NCBI GenBank assembly: GCA_027486835.1
Contig: JAIXOJ010000116.1
Span: 17,920 to 81,919, forward strand
Direction of reading: 5' to 3'
From: Chitinophagaceae bacterium
Lineage (GTDB): Bacteria > Bacteroidota > Bacteroidia > Chitinophagales > Chitinophagaceae
Length of the DNA: 64,000 nucleotides
The notes below the pieces were generated by a model. That model did not search any database. It was given only the letters and a program-made list of their open reading frames with translations, and was not told the origin of the DNA. The translations under genes were made by a program, and so were the position numbers. Each line of letters opens with the position of its first letter. Position 1 is the first letter of the stretch. Shown here in pieces: positions 1 through 9,969 of the stretch.

Positions 1-500
1 GTATCAACGAATAGTTTAGCTTTTTTTTGCTTCGCAATGATGGCCAGTTGTGTATATATACTCAATGGGACTTTGTGAGGCAAACTACCGCTCGCCACAA
101 TGAAATCCACATCGTCTAATTGCGACAGTTCAAGCAACATTTGTTTCCATTCATGTGCAGTAAGGGTATTGTGGGGCATACCAAATCGGTATTGTTTGTT
201 AGCCGCATTATCGAATACGGCAAGATTCTCACGCATTTCCTGTTTCGTTTCAATAATTATAGAAGGTATTTTTTCCAGCCTCATGAGCTCATTGTAGGTT
301 TCACCCATACACCCCCCAGAAGGAAAAATAGCCGTTGCTTCTCCTTCCAATAGGTGAATAGCTCTTGCTACATTAATTCCCCCACCCCCTGGTTCTAGCT
401 TTGGAGTGGTACAAGCCAATTTGGTTTCGGGTAATAATTCAGCAATCGACGTGCTCTTATCGATGCAAGGGCTAAAGGTGATGGTTACTATTTTACCCAT
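1..500 (-). CDS. pfkB: 6-phosphofructokinase, PfkB (Pfk-2) family, partial
   Basis: The reading frame is open from the ATG at 500 down to the left edge, giving 166 N-terminal residues; the C-terminal part lies outside the window. The N-terminus matches E. coli Pfk-2 closely by eye: a KIVTITFSPCIDKST-like opening, the glycine-rich sugar-binding stretch EPGGGGINVARAI, the TAIFPSGG segment, YRFGMP, and an ASGSLP motif. Known for the family: ribokinase-fold kinases that phosphorylate fructose 6-phosphate at C1 using ATP, in the cytoplasm. The catalytic GAGD motif would be in the missing half. It is divergent from the GH43 gene, with about 350 bp between them. Other PfkB sugar kinases are possible, but the resemblance to Pfk-2 is specific. 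Confidence 0.88.
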   Translation of the reverse strand, partial: MGKIVTITFSPCIDKSTSIAELLPETKLACTTPKLEPGGGGINVARAIHLLEGEATAIFPSGGCMGETYNELMRLEKIPSIIIETKQEMRENLAVFDNAANKQYRFGMPHNTLTAHEWKQMLLELSQLDDVDFIVASGSLPHKVPLSIYTQLAIIAKQKKAKLFVD

Positions 501-849
501 AATTCGTTTTAAATGAAAATTGAAAATTGATAATCCACTAGTTGGTAAAATTCAAAGTAAGTAGGGGAGTGGGGGTTACATTTTCGCAGGTATTTGTTGC
601 AACTTTCTTTGGAATAATGCATCAAGTAAGTAGGAAAAGCAGAGGATACTAAGTCTTTCAATAGCAAAATGGCTATAGAATCGTGTGATGGAAGTGGGGG
701 TAAACGCTATTCCAAAGTAAGAAAATACTTATCCCGATGTGCCAAAAAGGGTAAATCTGGGCATTTGGTAATGTTACCAGATTAACTATTCACTGCTGCA
801 TAGGTCTGCATGATTTACTTTACCACAACGATAATAATTGCACTACATA
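501..849. other. Intergenic region between divergent pfkB and GH43 genes
   Basis: About 350 bp between two divergent genes, so both promoters should lie here. I saw no clear TAnnTTTG element, hairpin or small gene. Confidence 0.5.
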
Positions 850-2919
850 ATGCCAGAACTGAAAAAAGCTTGCTTTGCCAAAATAGTTTCCAATTTGGGT
901 ACATACAAAGGTGTTTTACAAGAAAGCCTCCAACACCAAAGTTTATTTTTTTTTCGACGATTGTATAAGTTGAACTTATTTGCGTTGTTCGTTTGCTTTC
1001 AATTACAAGCCTTTGCTCAAACCAACTCCCCACCACAAAAACTAACCTCCGACAATGGAGATGGCACATTTACCAACCCCCTAATCCCACTTGATTTTCC
1101 CGACCCCGACATCATTCGGGTGGGGAATGACTACTATATGGCTAGTTCCACATTCACCACATTTCCAGGCGTTCCCATCGCTCACTCGAAAGACTTAATT
1201 AATTGGGAAATCATCGGATACACATACGACACCTTGATTTCTGACCAACCTTATGGGATTCAGGGTGGCAAAGCCATGTATCGTTGGGGCAGTTGGGCAC
1301 CGTGCATACGATACAACAAAGGCATGTTCTATGTTTTCTTTAATGTAGAATACGATGGTTTTTACATAGCAAGCTCATCCAAACCAGAAGGTCCATACAA
1401 CATAAAGAAGTTAGGAATGCCCTTGTACGACCCTTCTGTATTATTTGATGATGATGGAAAAATATACGCTTGTTATGGCAGTGGTAGCATCATGATTGCT
1501 GAATTTGAAAAGGATTTTTCTACACTTAAAACGGAGCCAGTTTCCGTGTATGCAGGAGCATTTGGAACCAATTTCGAGGGCAGTCATATCTATAAAAGAA
1601 AAGGATGGTACTACATCTGCAACACGGCAAGGGGCTATAATGGAATGCAAGTTTGTTTGCGCAGCAAAAACATTTATGGTCCTTATGAAATGCGGGTAAT
1701 CGGTGCAGATGATATGAACTATTCCGATGCTGGCTTGCACCAAGGTGGCTTTGTGGACATACCCAATGGCGAAACTTGGTTCTTTATGTTTCAAGATAGA
1801 GATTATGTAGGTCGTGTTCCGGTATTGCAACCCGTTACTTGGATTGACGATTGGCCATTTATAGGCAATAGTCAAGGTAGAGCGGTCACTACTTCAACAA
1901 AACCTAATATTCCAATTTCAGGAAAACCCATAATCAACAATTTTGTGGGCAGCGATGAGTTTGAAAACAATAAACTAGCCCTTCAATGGCATTGGAATCA
2001 CCACCCAGACAATAGCAAATGGTCACTTTCTAGCAAAAAAGGATACCTCTCCATTGCCGCAAGCCATAGCCCTAACTTTATGTATGCCCGAAACAGCTTA
2101 ATGCAACGTATTGTGGGCGGTGGTTCGGTAGCCAGTACCAGAATTGATTTAACAGAGTTGCAAGTCAATGATATAGCAGGAATTACTGTTGCCAATCTTC
2201 CTTATGCAGGCATTGGCATTCAGCAAAATGCTGGCGCACAAACAATTGTAATGTTTGAGAATGGAGAAATGATAGAAAAAATACCCATAAAGAATCAATC
2301 GACTATCTATTTACAGGTTGAAGCAAACACAGAAGGCACAGCTAAGTTTTCTTATAGCTATGAAGGCAAAAAATACTATCCCTTTGGCAAAGAGTTCATC
2401 ATGGAGTTTACAGTTAAAACCTTCTTAGGCAATCGGTACGCACTCTTTTGTTACAACACTGGCGAAGAAATTACTGGCACGGCACATTTTGATTGGTTTC
2501 ATCTAAACCTAAATCATCCAAACGGTAGCCATACGGATGCCTTTCAGTTTACGCCAATTTGCAATTATGATTATGAAAAAGGAGCTTTCGAGTACAGATT
2601 CATCCCCAAACGCCCTATGCAATTTATCGATCAGGTACGCAATGGCAATGGGTTAGGCTATCAACATTTACAGTTTTCAGAACCAGCATCCACCTTCGAA
2701 ATAAAAGCCATACCATTAGCCGGAGGAACAATTGAAATACATGCTGATAGTTTGAAAGGAAAATTATTAGGCACCTGCCAAATATCTGGTTTGGCAACTA
2801 AAGAATACACCAGTTTTGAATGCCCTGTTTCCATACCCAAAGGGCAACAAGCTATCTATTTATTACTCAAAGGAGGGGCAGGTTCGCTGTATAAATTGGA
2901 AAGTTTTAGGTTTAAATAA
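850..2919 (+). CDS. Secreted glycoside hydrolase family 43 enzyme with CBM6-like tail
   Basis: A beta-xylosidase or alpha-L-arabinofuranosidase type enzyme acting on hemicellulose side chains or oligosaccharides outside the cytoplasm. Numbering from a TTG at 838, the GH43 catalytic triad is visible: base Asp89 in FPDPD, pKa-modulating Asp198 in YDPSVLFDDDG, and acid Glu247 in FEGSHIY. A beta-sandwich region follows (about 350-550). The last ~110 residues (FEIKA...IYLLLKGG) look like a CBM6. Start choice is uncertain: the ATG at 850 is the first ATG but leaves a long n-region, while a TTG at 961 would give a classical short signal peptide ending QAFAQ. It heads a cluster of secreted polysaccharide-active genes on the same strand. 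The exact substrate cannot be told. Confidence 0.88.
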   Translation: MPELKKACFAKIVSNLGTYKGVLQESLQHQSLFFFRRLYKLNLFALFVCFQLQAFAQTNSPPQKLTSDNGDGTFTNPLIPLDFPDPDIIRVGNDYYMASSTFTTFPGVPIAHSKDLINWEIIGYTYDTLISDQPYGIQGGKAMYRWGSWAPCIRYNKGMFYVFFNVEYDGFYIASSSKPEGPYNIKKLGMPLYDPSVLFDDDGKIYACYGSGSIMIAEFEKDFSTLKTEPVSVYAGAFGTNFEGSHIYKRKGWYYICNTARGYNGMQVCLRSKNIYGPYEMRVIGADDMNYSDAGLHQGGFVDIPNGETWFFMFQDRDYVGRVPVLQPVTWIDDWPFIGNSQGRAVTTSTKPNIPISGKPIINNFVGSDEFENNKLALQWHWNHHPDNSKWSLSSKKGYLSIAASHSPNFMYARNSLMQRIVGGGSVASTRIDLTELQVNDIAGITVANLPYAGIGIQQNAGAQTIVMFENGEMIEKIPIKNQSTIYLQVEANTEGTAKFSYSYEGKKYYPFGKEFIMEFTVKTFLGNRYALFCYNTGEEITGTAHFDWFHLNLNHPNGSHTDAFQFTPICNYDYEKGAFEYRFIPKRPMQFIDQVRNGNGLGYQHLQFSEPASTFEIKAIPLAGGTIEIHADSLKGKLLGTCQISGLATKEYTSFECPVSIPKGQQAIYLLLKGGAGSLYKLESFRFK

Positions 2920-3024
2920 GTGCTTTCTCCAGATTTGCTTGTAATTTAAAATATAATCCAAAAATAAACACTTAACAATGTTTATTTTATCCAATCAATT
3001 TGCTTCCCCACTCAACAGAATAAT

Positions 3025-5439
3025 ATGAGAAAGAAATCTTACTTACTAGCAATATTAATAATTGCTAGTTGCCTTCCATTAGCCCTACATGCGCAAAAAC
3101 CTTTGAACTTGCCTACCGGGCAAGTGACCGTGACAGACCATTTAGATTGGGAAATGCTCAAACGCAAGCAGTATTTCGGTTATACGGAACAAGAAATAAA
3201 AAAATGGTTCGACGTGCCTCTTCAATATGAGTATGATTATTCGGGTTATACGAGTTCACTCGTAAAATCGCCACCTCCTGCTGGCGTACATCCCCGTGTA
3301 GCGTTCTATGAAGAAGATTTGCCTGCATTGCGTACTAAACTTTCCAAGACTGATTATGGCATAGCCAGCATGGAAACAATGAGAAATTTCTTGAAAAAAA
3401 AGCTAACTGGCCCAAAAGCAGATCATTTGGATGCTTATAACAACCTCATTGCTGGTAATCAAGACCCCAAGCTTTCCAATTTGGAATTTGGTAGTGCCAT
3501 TGTGTATGAACTGTTCCGTTGTTTGATCGACAATGACACCAAGGCTGCCAAAGATGCCACTGCCGCATTAACCACAATGGCTATTTATCAAAAAACGGAA
3601 TTGGACAAGCTGATCGAAAAATCTGAAAAGAAAAATGGCAATGAAGCATTCTACGATTACCAAGAAGCTCGTTTAATCACCCTTTCCGGTGTGATGGGGC
3701 TGGGTTATGATTTCGCTTTTAACTGGATGACCGATGCACAAAAAGAAACCGTGAGGGCTACACTCGTTCGTGCTACCACTCATTTTACGTTCATTGGTTG
3801 CGAAACCTTGCCTGCTTTTCCTGCCAACACAAGCAATTGGATTCCTATGCACACGCCGATTATCTATTTATGTGCTGCCGTTGAAGGCGAAGCGGGCTAT
3901 GACCCAAGCACTTTGGCAAGAGCAACACAAGCCTATAAAAACTATTTAGGAGCAGGCTTTTTTCCCGAAGGCGAGATGTTCGAAAGCATGGGCAAGAATT
4001 TTTTATGTGCAGCCAATATGATTCCATTGGCCAATCGGGGCGAAAACCTATTGGCACTTAAAAAAATAAGAAAGCAAATTGGCTATTATTACCTCCATGC
4101 TTTGGATGTATGGGGTGGTAACAAAATCAGTTTCTTCGATTCTTTAGGTGGTTCGGGCAACGACATCAACACTTATGATGTGATGATTATCAAACGAATG
4201 TTTCCAAACGACCCTAAAATTGACTATGTCTATCGCAATGCCGTGGGCGATGATTACAAGTTTTACAAGGAACAAATACATATCGGGCACCCCATGACGC
4301 TTTTGAACGGTTTGATAAAAACCATTTATTGCACTCCCTACCTCGACAAGACACTAGCACAAGCAAAGACAGATGCCACTTCTGACGAAAAGAACACCTA
4401 TTATTCTTCCTCAACTGGAAATGTGATTGCCCGTAGTTCTTGGGATGAAAAAGCAGTGGTCATGCACTCACTAACCCGCCAAATTGCCGGTGGACACGTG
4501 TATTCCGACAGATCGCATGTTAGTATTTATGGTCTGGGTCGCTATTTTTCTATCTATAAACCACTGCGACAATTAGACGAACATTATTTGCCCAAACATC
4601 GAAACGTGATTTTGATAGATGGCAAAGGATGTGGTTGGGTGGCTGCGAGAGGCGTGGCTTTTGTGGATAATGCAGATGCAACTTTTGCGGTAACTGACAC
4701 CAAACCAAGTTACGATTACACCACAGACGGCAATAATCGCTTTCCTAAAAAAGGGATTGTACCGCTCTATACAGCCAACTATTTTAGGATTCAAAAAAGC
4801 GATATACCGTGGATGAACATGCCTTATGGAGATTTGCCCTTTTGGCAAACTGCCAAAAAAGGGTCGGAATTATGGTTGCCCAATTTGCCCGTGCAGAAAG
4901 CATTTCGCACTTCGGGATTGGTAAGGGGTAAACATAATTATGTATTGGTTTGCGATGATATTAAAAAGGACGACTCCGTTCACCAATACCAATTCGGAAT
5001 GTTACTCGCTGATGATTTAGCCCTAAAAAGTAGCAACGTATCAGACAACGGTAAAAAAGGATTTACCAACGATGCTGTTTTTGCTGCCAAGGGCGAAAAC
5101 CGTAACTTCTTGGTGAGAGTGCTAAGCATGAATGGCAACGATCAGAGCAAAGTAGCCATTGAACAGGAACCATATCAGTTGCCCAACCCTCCTTTAAAAC
5201 CTTTTTCCATGAATAGATTGGTCATCAACAGCAATTCAGTGGAACCCAATTTCAAAACACTTTACTTTCCTTATATGGATGGCGAAACATTGCCCACCAC
5301 TGTTTGGAATGCCAATAAAACAATACTTAAAATTGAATGGCCTGACCAACAAGACGAAATCCAGTTTTCTAAACTGGTCGATGGACGAACTGGAATCGTG
5401 ATAAAACGTGCGAATAAAACTATTGTAGAAATACAGTAA
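3025..5439 (+). CDS. Secreted heparinase II/III-like protein (short form)
   Basis: 804 residues with a signal peptide (hydrophobic core, cleavage near ALHAQ). The central alpha/alpha-toroid region contains an NTSNW segment and FESMGKN, and the C-terminal beta-sandwich carries GGHVYSDRSHVSIYGLG, the counterpart of the HxHxD motif of heparinase II/III-type polysaccharide lyases. Here the second His of that motif is Tyr (HVYSD), unlike the HHHAD of the two longer paralogues in this window. Family knowledge: beta-elimination of uronic-acid-containing polysaccharides such as glycosaminoglycans or alginate. It lies 105 bp after the GH43 gene and 124 bp before a long paralogue, so co-transcription is plausible. 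It lacks the N-terminal extra domain of the paralogues. Substrate unknown. Confidence 0.78.
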   Translation: MRKKSYLLAILIIASCLPLALHAQKPLNLPTGQVTVTDHLDWEMLKRKQYFGYTEQEIKKWFDVPLQYEYDYSGYTSSLVKSPPPAGVHPRVAFYEEDLPALRTKLSKTDYGIASMETMRNFLKKKLTGPKADHLDAYNNLIAGNQDPKLSNLEFGSAIVYELFRCLIDNDTKAAKDATAALTTMAIYQKTELDKLIEKSEKKNGNEAFYDYQEARLITLSGVMGLGYDFAFNWMTDAQKETVRATLVRATTHFTFIGCETLPAFPANTSNWIPMHTPIIYLCAAVEGEAGYDPSTLARATQAYKNYLGAGFFPEGEMFESMGKNFLCAANMIPLANRGENLLALKKIRKQIGYYYLHALDVWGGNKISFFDSLGGSGNDINTYDVMIIKRMFPNDPKIDYVYRNAVGDDYKFYKEQIHIGHPMTLLNGLIKTIYCTPYLDKTLAQAKTDATSDEKNTYYSSSTGNVIARSSWDEKAVVMHSLTRQIAGGHVYSDRSHVSIYGLGRYFSIYKPLRQLDEHYLPKHRNVILIDGKGCGWVAARGVAFVDNADATFAVTDTKPSYDYTTDGNNRFPKKGIVPLYTANYFRIQKSDIPWMNMPYGDLPFWQTAKKGSELWLPNLPVQKAFRTSGLVRGKHNYVLVCDDIKKDDSVHQYQFGMLLADDLALKSSNVSDNGKKGFTNDAVFAAKGENRNFLVRVLSMNGNDQSKVAIEQEPYQLPNPPLKPFSMNRLVINSNSVEPNFKTLYFPYMDGETLPTTVWNANKTILKIEWPDQQDEIQFSKLVDGRTGIVIKRANKTIVEIQ

Positions 5440-5563
5440 GGCTGTTCATGCTTTTATTTCAACTTAAATTGATTTATAAGTCGTACACCTTTTGTAGCTC
5501 TTTTAATTTAAACAAGCTTTTCCAACAATAATATTTACCATCCCATCTTTAATTAATAAGTAA

Positions 5564-8500
5564 ATGTATAAGAAAGTCTCCAACTTCATGTGTGCAACCA
5601 TGATGGCAATATTAGCTATCAACAGTTTATCTGCCCAAACACCCAAGCTCGCTCCACCACCTCAAGACAAGGGCCTGCCTTACACAAAATCTGCAAGACC
5701 TCGTGCATTGGATGCCATTAAAAGGACTACGGCCATTTTTGTGGGCGGTAGATATGCTTTTGTGAATGGATTTAAAATCCGTTTAGACACCAAAGACTTA
5801 TTGCGGTCGGAGGCCGTTTTGGAAAACGGGAAACTGTTTGTACCATTGGCTTTTGCTTCGTTGATTACCGAAAAGAAAATCGCCCCTACTCCTATTCCAA
5901 AAGATTTGACGGGCATTTCGGATAAATGGGTGTATGAAGTGGAACGAAAAAATGTTGCGATTCCTGCGAGCGTACAACAAAAAGACGTGGATGGAAAAGC
6001 CTATTTTGCTGCTGCCGATTTGGCAAAAACTGTGGGCAAACAAGTATTGCAAACCAAAAGAGGCTTGCTATTAATCAGTGATAAAACCATTGCTTATAGT
6101 GGGGAAAGCGACAAAGTATTGGACGATTGCGTGGTGACTTTATTTGATACCCCAGAAAAATTTGCCGATCCAGACATTGCTACGGAATATGTACCCACAT
6201 TAAAGCTGCAAGGCAAATGGACGAATTATGTGAAAGTAACCCCAGAGCAACATAAAATATTGGACGGAAAAGAAACCCAATGGCATTTTACACCAGAATC
6301 CGAATTTGATTTTTCAGGATTCAATCAAAAATTGTTAGGGTCTGCAGTTCCGCCTCCCGGCGTTTATCCTCGTGTATTGTTCAGCGAATCGGATATCCCG
6401 ATGCTGTATAGCCGTTTGACCAATAATAAAGTAGGACAAAAATCTTTGATTGAAATCGAATACCTCTTGAAGCATAGTTGGTGGGATGCAAGCACAAGCG
6501 ATGGACGGATTTTTGAAAAATTGGCGACAGGAGATATCGCTGGTTTGGAATGGGCAAATGCCGCACCGGGAACACCGCCCTCTGGCATCCCGCAATTGTT
6601 CAAAGGCGAAGTGCCGGGCATTCATAATTCGCATGTGGCTTATGTGCCTGAATGTTTGGCCGATATGGCATTGTATTGTTTGTTGACCAAAGATGATTTG
6701 CACGGACAAATGGCGGCACACGCCATTGCCAACTATTTCAAACTGCGTGAGCCTTTGATAGACGAATGGAATGCGGTGAGTGAATCTGAATTTAGTACTA
6801 ACTATACTCGTCCGGATGGGTCAACAGCCAATGTTGATGGTAATGGTGCTAACACGGCATGGCGCAATATTCACGGTGTGGTGGCGCACATGAACCTCGG
6901 GTTGAGTCTTGATTTTGCTGGAAAATGGATGAACGAAGACGAAAAGAACATCATGCGCCGTGTCATTGCCAAAGCAACCTATGGTCGTCGTGGATATGGG
7001 CAAGATGGTTCTATTCGCTTTAGGGACATCAATTGGGTTTCTTGGGATTTGCCCAATTTCTTGGCCGTAACTGCCATTGAAGGCTTGGAAGGATTTGATA
7101 AAGAAGCTTACCAAAGCAATTGCGAAACAGTGCGGGCTTTCTGTGAATTTGGTATTGATGACAATGGTGTTATCTATGAAAGCAATGGAAAAACGCCGGG
7201 CGGCAGTCAATTTCATACCCTGTCGATGATTGCTTTGGCACGTAGGGGAATGAATTTATGGGGGCATCCGCATGTAAGAAAATTATTGCAAGGACAAATG
7301 CAAATGACTTCGCCCGATGGAAAAGTGGTGGTGAACAGTGGTACGCAATATGTGCCTTTTAGCCAACAACATTTCTCCTTACAGGTAGTGGATGAATTCA
7401 AGGCGTTTTATCCTGATAACCTATGTGCCGACTATTTGCTGTCGCAACCCACCGTGAGCGGCAACAAAGAAGATGAAGGCGACCGTGCTTGGATTTTCGA
7501 TCGGTTCAGTCCTGAAAAATATAAAAGCGATGTGGCAGGCTTGAAGCGTTTGAGAATGCCCAGCCCCATGTATCCCGGATTTGTACATAGTTTTTTGTAT
7601 GATGCCGATTTTAAATTGACCACAAGAGAAGAAACCAACCTGACCCTTGATTTTAGTGCGTCCACGCATGGCGTTTTCTCAAGCAGGACAGACAATAGCA
7701 CCAATGCCACATGGATAAACATGATGGTTCGCCCAGACCATTACTTGGGTGGCGGACATCACCATGCCGATGCGGGCATGTTTCATTTTTCGGCCTTGGG
7801 CGTTAATTGGATTACCGAAAGCCCTTTTAACCAATGCTATGCTGGAAAATACCACAACCAAGTGTTGGTGGATGGCATTTCAGAACCAGATGGCAACAAT
7901 GGATTGGGAACAGGCTATCAAGCTGCCGCCAATTATTTGGGCGATGTTTCCACGAAAGATGCAGGTTTTGCAACGGCAGATTTGACCAATTCCTATAGCT
8001 ATCGTTGGCAAACACAGCCTGGGCAGGATTGGGGTCAGAAATTGGGGCATCTCAATTGGGAATTAGATCCTTCGGAACAGAACTTGAAAATATTTGCAGG
8101 TACTTCCCGATTCAAAATGCGTCCTTGGTGGGCTACCTATAATTATTCCAACTACATGGCTACTTCCCGTTCCAAGTATAATCCGATGGAATATGTATAT
8201 AGAACAACGGGTTTGGTACGTGGCAAACACGCTTATGGATTGGTGGTGGACGATCTGAAAAAAGACAATGAAACGCACCTATACCAATGGACGGCAATGC
8301 TCAATGGAGGCGTATGGCAGGCGGACTACAAGGGATTGCCGAACAATCAAATCGTGTTGGCTTATGGCAAATACGATGAGAAAAGTACAGGCAACAAACC
8401 GCTTATTTCCCCTTCCAAGGGCGATGCGTTATTATTGGTTTGCACGCTCAACAATACGCAACAAGCAGCCGCTAACATGCCGTTCCTACAAGTAAGCACC

Positions 8501-8776
8501 GAAGAAGGCCCGCCCAACCAACGCGCTTCCGTAACAAAAGCAACTTATTATGACCGATTGGCCATTAACACCCAATCGGTACAAGCGAACTATCGGGTGG
8601 TGTTGATTCCGTTTAAATATGGCGAAGAGCTTCCTACCATTACTACTGACGGTGATAAAACAATCATTCAATGGAAAGATGGACAAAAAGATACCTTAGA
8701 ATTTATTAAGTCCAACCAAAACAGGACTAAAGTATTAGTGAAGCGGGATGGGAATTTGGTAGTGGAAGGGAAGTAA
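5564..8776 (+). CDS. Secreted heparinase II/III-like protein with copper-amine-oxidase-N-like domain
   Basis: 1070 residues with a signal peptide ending near SLSAQ. Residues ~30-190 contain two copies of a beta-hairpin module (NGFKIRLDTKDLL...KLFVPLAF and DGKAYFAAADLAKTVG), which resembles copper amine oxidase N-terminal (stalk) domains. An alpha/alpha-toroid follows, with DINW, GVIYESNGKT and QFH motifs, and then a beta-sandwich with GGGHHHADAGMFHFS near residue 728, the heparinase II/III signature. Probable polysaccharide lyase of the periplasm or cell surface. It is closely similar to the 1046-aa protein at 16061-19201 along its whole length, so the two are duplicates. The stalk-domain role (wall or polysaccharide binding) is inference. 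Confidence 0.8.
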   Translation: MYKKVSNFMCATMMAILAINSLSAQTPKLAPPPQDKGLPYTKSARPRALDAIKRTTAIFVGGRYAFVNGFKIRLDTKDLLRSEAVLENGKLFVPLAFASLITEKKIAPTPIPKDLTGISDKWVYEVERKNVAIPASVQQKDVDGKAYFAAADLAKTVGKQVLQTKRGLLLISDKTIAYSGESDKVLDDCVVTLFDTPEKFADPDIATEYVPTLKLQGKWTNYVKVTPEQHKILDGKETQWHFTPESEFDFSGFNQKLLGSAVPPPGVYPRVLFSESDIPMLYSRLTNNKVGQKSLIEIEYLLKHSWWDASTSDGRIFEKLATGDIAGLEWANAAPGTPPSGIPQLFKGEVPGIHNSHVAYVPECLADMALYCLLTKDDLHGQMAAHAIANYFKLREPLIDEWNAVSESEFSTNYTRPDGSTANVDGNGANTAWRNIHGVVAHMNLGLSLDFAGKWMNEDEKNIMRRVIAKATYGRRGYGQDGSIRFRDINWVSWDLPNFLAVTAIEGLEGFDKEAYQSNCETVRAFCEFGIDDNGVIYESNGKTPGGSQFHTLSMIALARRGMNLWGHPHVRKLLQGQMQMTSPDGKVVVNSGTQYVPFSQQHFSLQVVDEFKAFYPDNLCADYLLSQPTVSGNKEDEGDRAWIFDRFSPEKYKSDVAGLKRLRMPSPMYPGFVHSFLYDADFKLTTREETNLTLDFSASTHGVFSSRTDNSTNATWINMMVRPDHYLGGGHHHADAGMFHFSALGVNWITESPFNQCYAGKYHNQVLVDGISEPDGNNGLGTGYQAAANYLGDVSTKDAGFATADLTNSYSYRWQTQPGQDWGQKLGHLNWELDPSEQNLKIFAGTSRFKMRPWWATYNYSNYMATSRSKYNPMEYVYRTTGLVRGKHAYGLVVDDLKKDNETHLYQWTAMLNGGVWQADYKGLPNNQIVLAYGKYDEKSTGNKPLISPSKGDALLLVCTLNNTQQAAANMPFLQVSTEEGPPNQRASVTKATYYDRLAINTQSVQANYRVVLIPFKYGEELPTITTDGDKTIIQWKDGQKDTLEFIKSNQNRTKVLVKRDGNLVVEGK

Positions 8777-8870
8777 AGTGAAATGCAAGCTCTGAACGTG
8801 ATGATTAAAAGGGCAATATTCTTCTAACAAACTTTACTTACCTAAATGATTTTAAACTCACTCTTGGATA

Positions 8871-8901
8871 TTGCTTTTTAAAAAAGAATCTATTATTTTC
8901 G
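8871..8901 (+). promoter_or_regulatory. Candidate Bacteroidota promoter for the 56-aa/TIR-like unit
   Basis: TTG at 8871-8873, a 20-bp spacer, then TATTTTCG at 8894-8901, one mismatch from TAnnTTTG. The start codon follows 18 bp later. Found by eye only. Confidence 0.35.
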
Positions 8902-8919
8902 CAGCTAAATTTAGTTTTT

Positions 8920-9090
8920 ATGTCAAAGTTTATATTGAAGAAAGCAAAGGGTAGAGTTACTTCTATACCTAAGGCTAAAATAAAAGCTGCGGTAACTGCT
9001 GTATATGCAGAAAAAGGAAGAATTAATACTAATTTATCCCCTTTAACAGTAAAAGAAGAACCAATTGTTTATCACATAACAAACGACTAA
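8920..9090 (+). CDS. Small basic protein of unknown function upstream of TIR-like gene
   Basis: A 56-residue protein starting MSKFILKKAKG and ending YHITND. The first half is Lys-rich (about ten Lys/Arg in 35 residues) with alternating hydrophobics; the C-terminal third is acidic to neutral. There is no signal peptide or membrane segment. It ends 12 bp before the TIR-like gene, so the two should share a transcript; a candidate promoter lies just upstream. I do not recognise the family. The tight coupling suggests a partner, regulator or antitoxin-like role for the next gene, which is inference only. Confidence 0.6.
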   Translation: MSKFILKKAKGRVTSIPKAKIKAAVTAVYAEKGRINTNLSPLTVKEEPIVYHITND

Positions 9091-9102
9091 ACAATAAACT
9101 TA

Positions 9103-9729
9103 ATGGCTAAAGAATCTGAAGGATATCAAGATAGAGTATTTATTAATTGTCCTTTTGACGAATCCTATATGCCTCTTCTTCAAGCTATAGTTTACACAGT
9201 TTATCGTTGCACGTTTTTACCAATCAGTGCCTTAAGTGAAGATGATGGAAGCGATAATAGGTTGGATAAAATTTATAGATTGATTGCCAATTGTCGCTTT
9301 AGCATACATGACATTTCCAGAACAGAATTAAATATTTATGGCTTACCTCGATTCAATATGCCTTTTGAATTGGGGTTATTTTTTGGAGCCAAAAAATTTG
9401 GAGGGGCGGCACATCGAAGCAAAAATGCAATAGTCTTTGAAAGTGTAAAATTTGAATATCAAAAATACATTTCCGATATAAGTGGAATTGATACAAAAGC
9501 ACACGGCAATAGTGATATTGAAATAGTAATACAAATTAGAAATTGGTTAAAAACAGCTACAAATAGAAAGACAATTCCTGGCACCGAAATGCTTTTAGCT
9601 GATTATCTAGACTTCAAAGAAAAATTACCTTCTATAGCTGAAAGACTTTCACTTGACATCAATGCCATACTCTTTAATGATTTTTGTGAAATTGTAGAGT
9701 ATGCTATAGAAAAGAGGTTAGAGATATAA
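9103..9729 (+). CDS. TIR-like (predicted nucleotide-binding) conserved protein
   Basis: 208 residues, cytoplasmic. It opens with a first-strand motif DRVFINCPFD (residues ~10-19), followed by PLLQAIVYTVYRC, a middle block CRFSIHDISRTE, then PRFNMPFELGLFFGAKKFG, where the Glu of MPFELG sits where TIR-type enzymes carry a conserved Glu on the helix after strand D. Later come KTIPG and a C-terminal helical segment with LFNDF. I recognise this as a conserved family found across bacteria and usually annotated hypothetical or TIR-like nucleotide-binding. NAD+ or nucleotide hydrolysis is inference. It is paired with a 56-aa gene 12 bp upstream and sits between carbohydrate-degradation genes with no metabolic link to them. 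Confidence 0.6.
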   Translation: MAKESEGYQDRVFINCPFDESYMPLLQAIVYTVYRCTFLPISALSEDDGSDNRLDKIYRLIANCRFSIHDISRTELNIYGLPRFNMPFELGLFFGAKKFGGAAHRSKNAIVFESVKFEYQKYISDISGIDTKAHGNSDIEIVIQIRNWLKTATNRKTIPGTEMLLADYLDFKEKLPSIAERLSLDINAILFNDFCEIVEYAIEKRLEI

Positions 9730-9969
9730 TCAAAATTGAGCAACCTTTCAAGCTTTAACTTAATAGAATCCCTGAGTCCAAATCATTTTTAAGATGGTAC
9801 AACAAAACATGTTGCTATATTAAAATAAGCAACATTCAATTGTTATTTGTACTGAAATAGAGTATTATATATTCAAGAGAATAACATTCCAAAAGCATTA
9901 AGAACCTTTATCAAATTGAATTTATCTCACTTGTAATTCACTCATTTATAATTTCCTCTTTTTATTAGA

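Noticed and set aside
815..1069. Antisense 84-aa frame at the GH43 start
   Set aside because: It overlaps the signal-peptide coding of GH43 and has no recognisable content.
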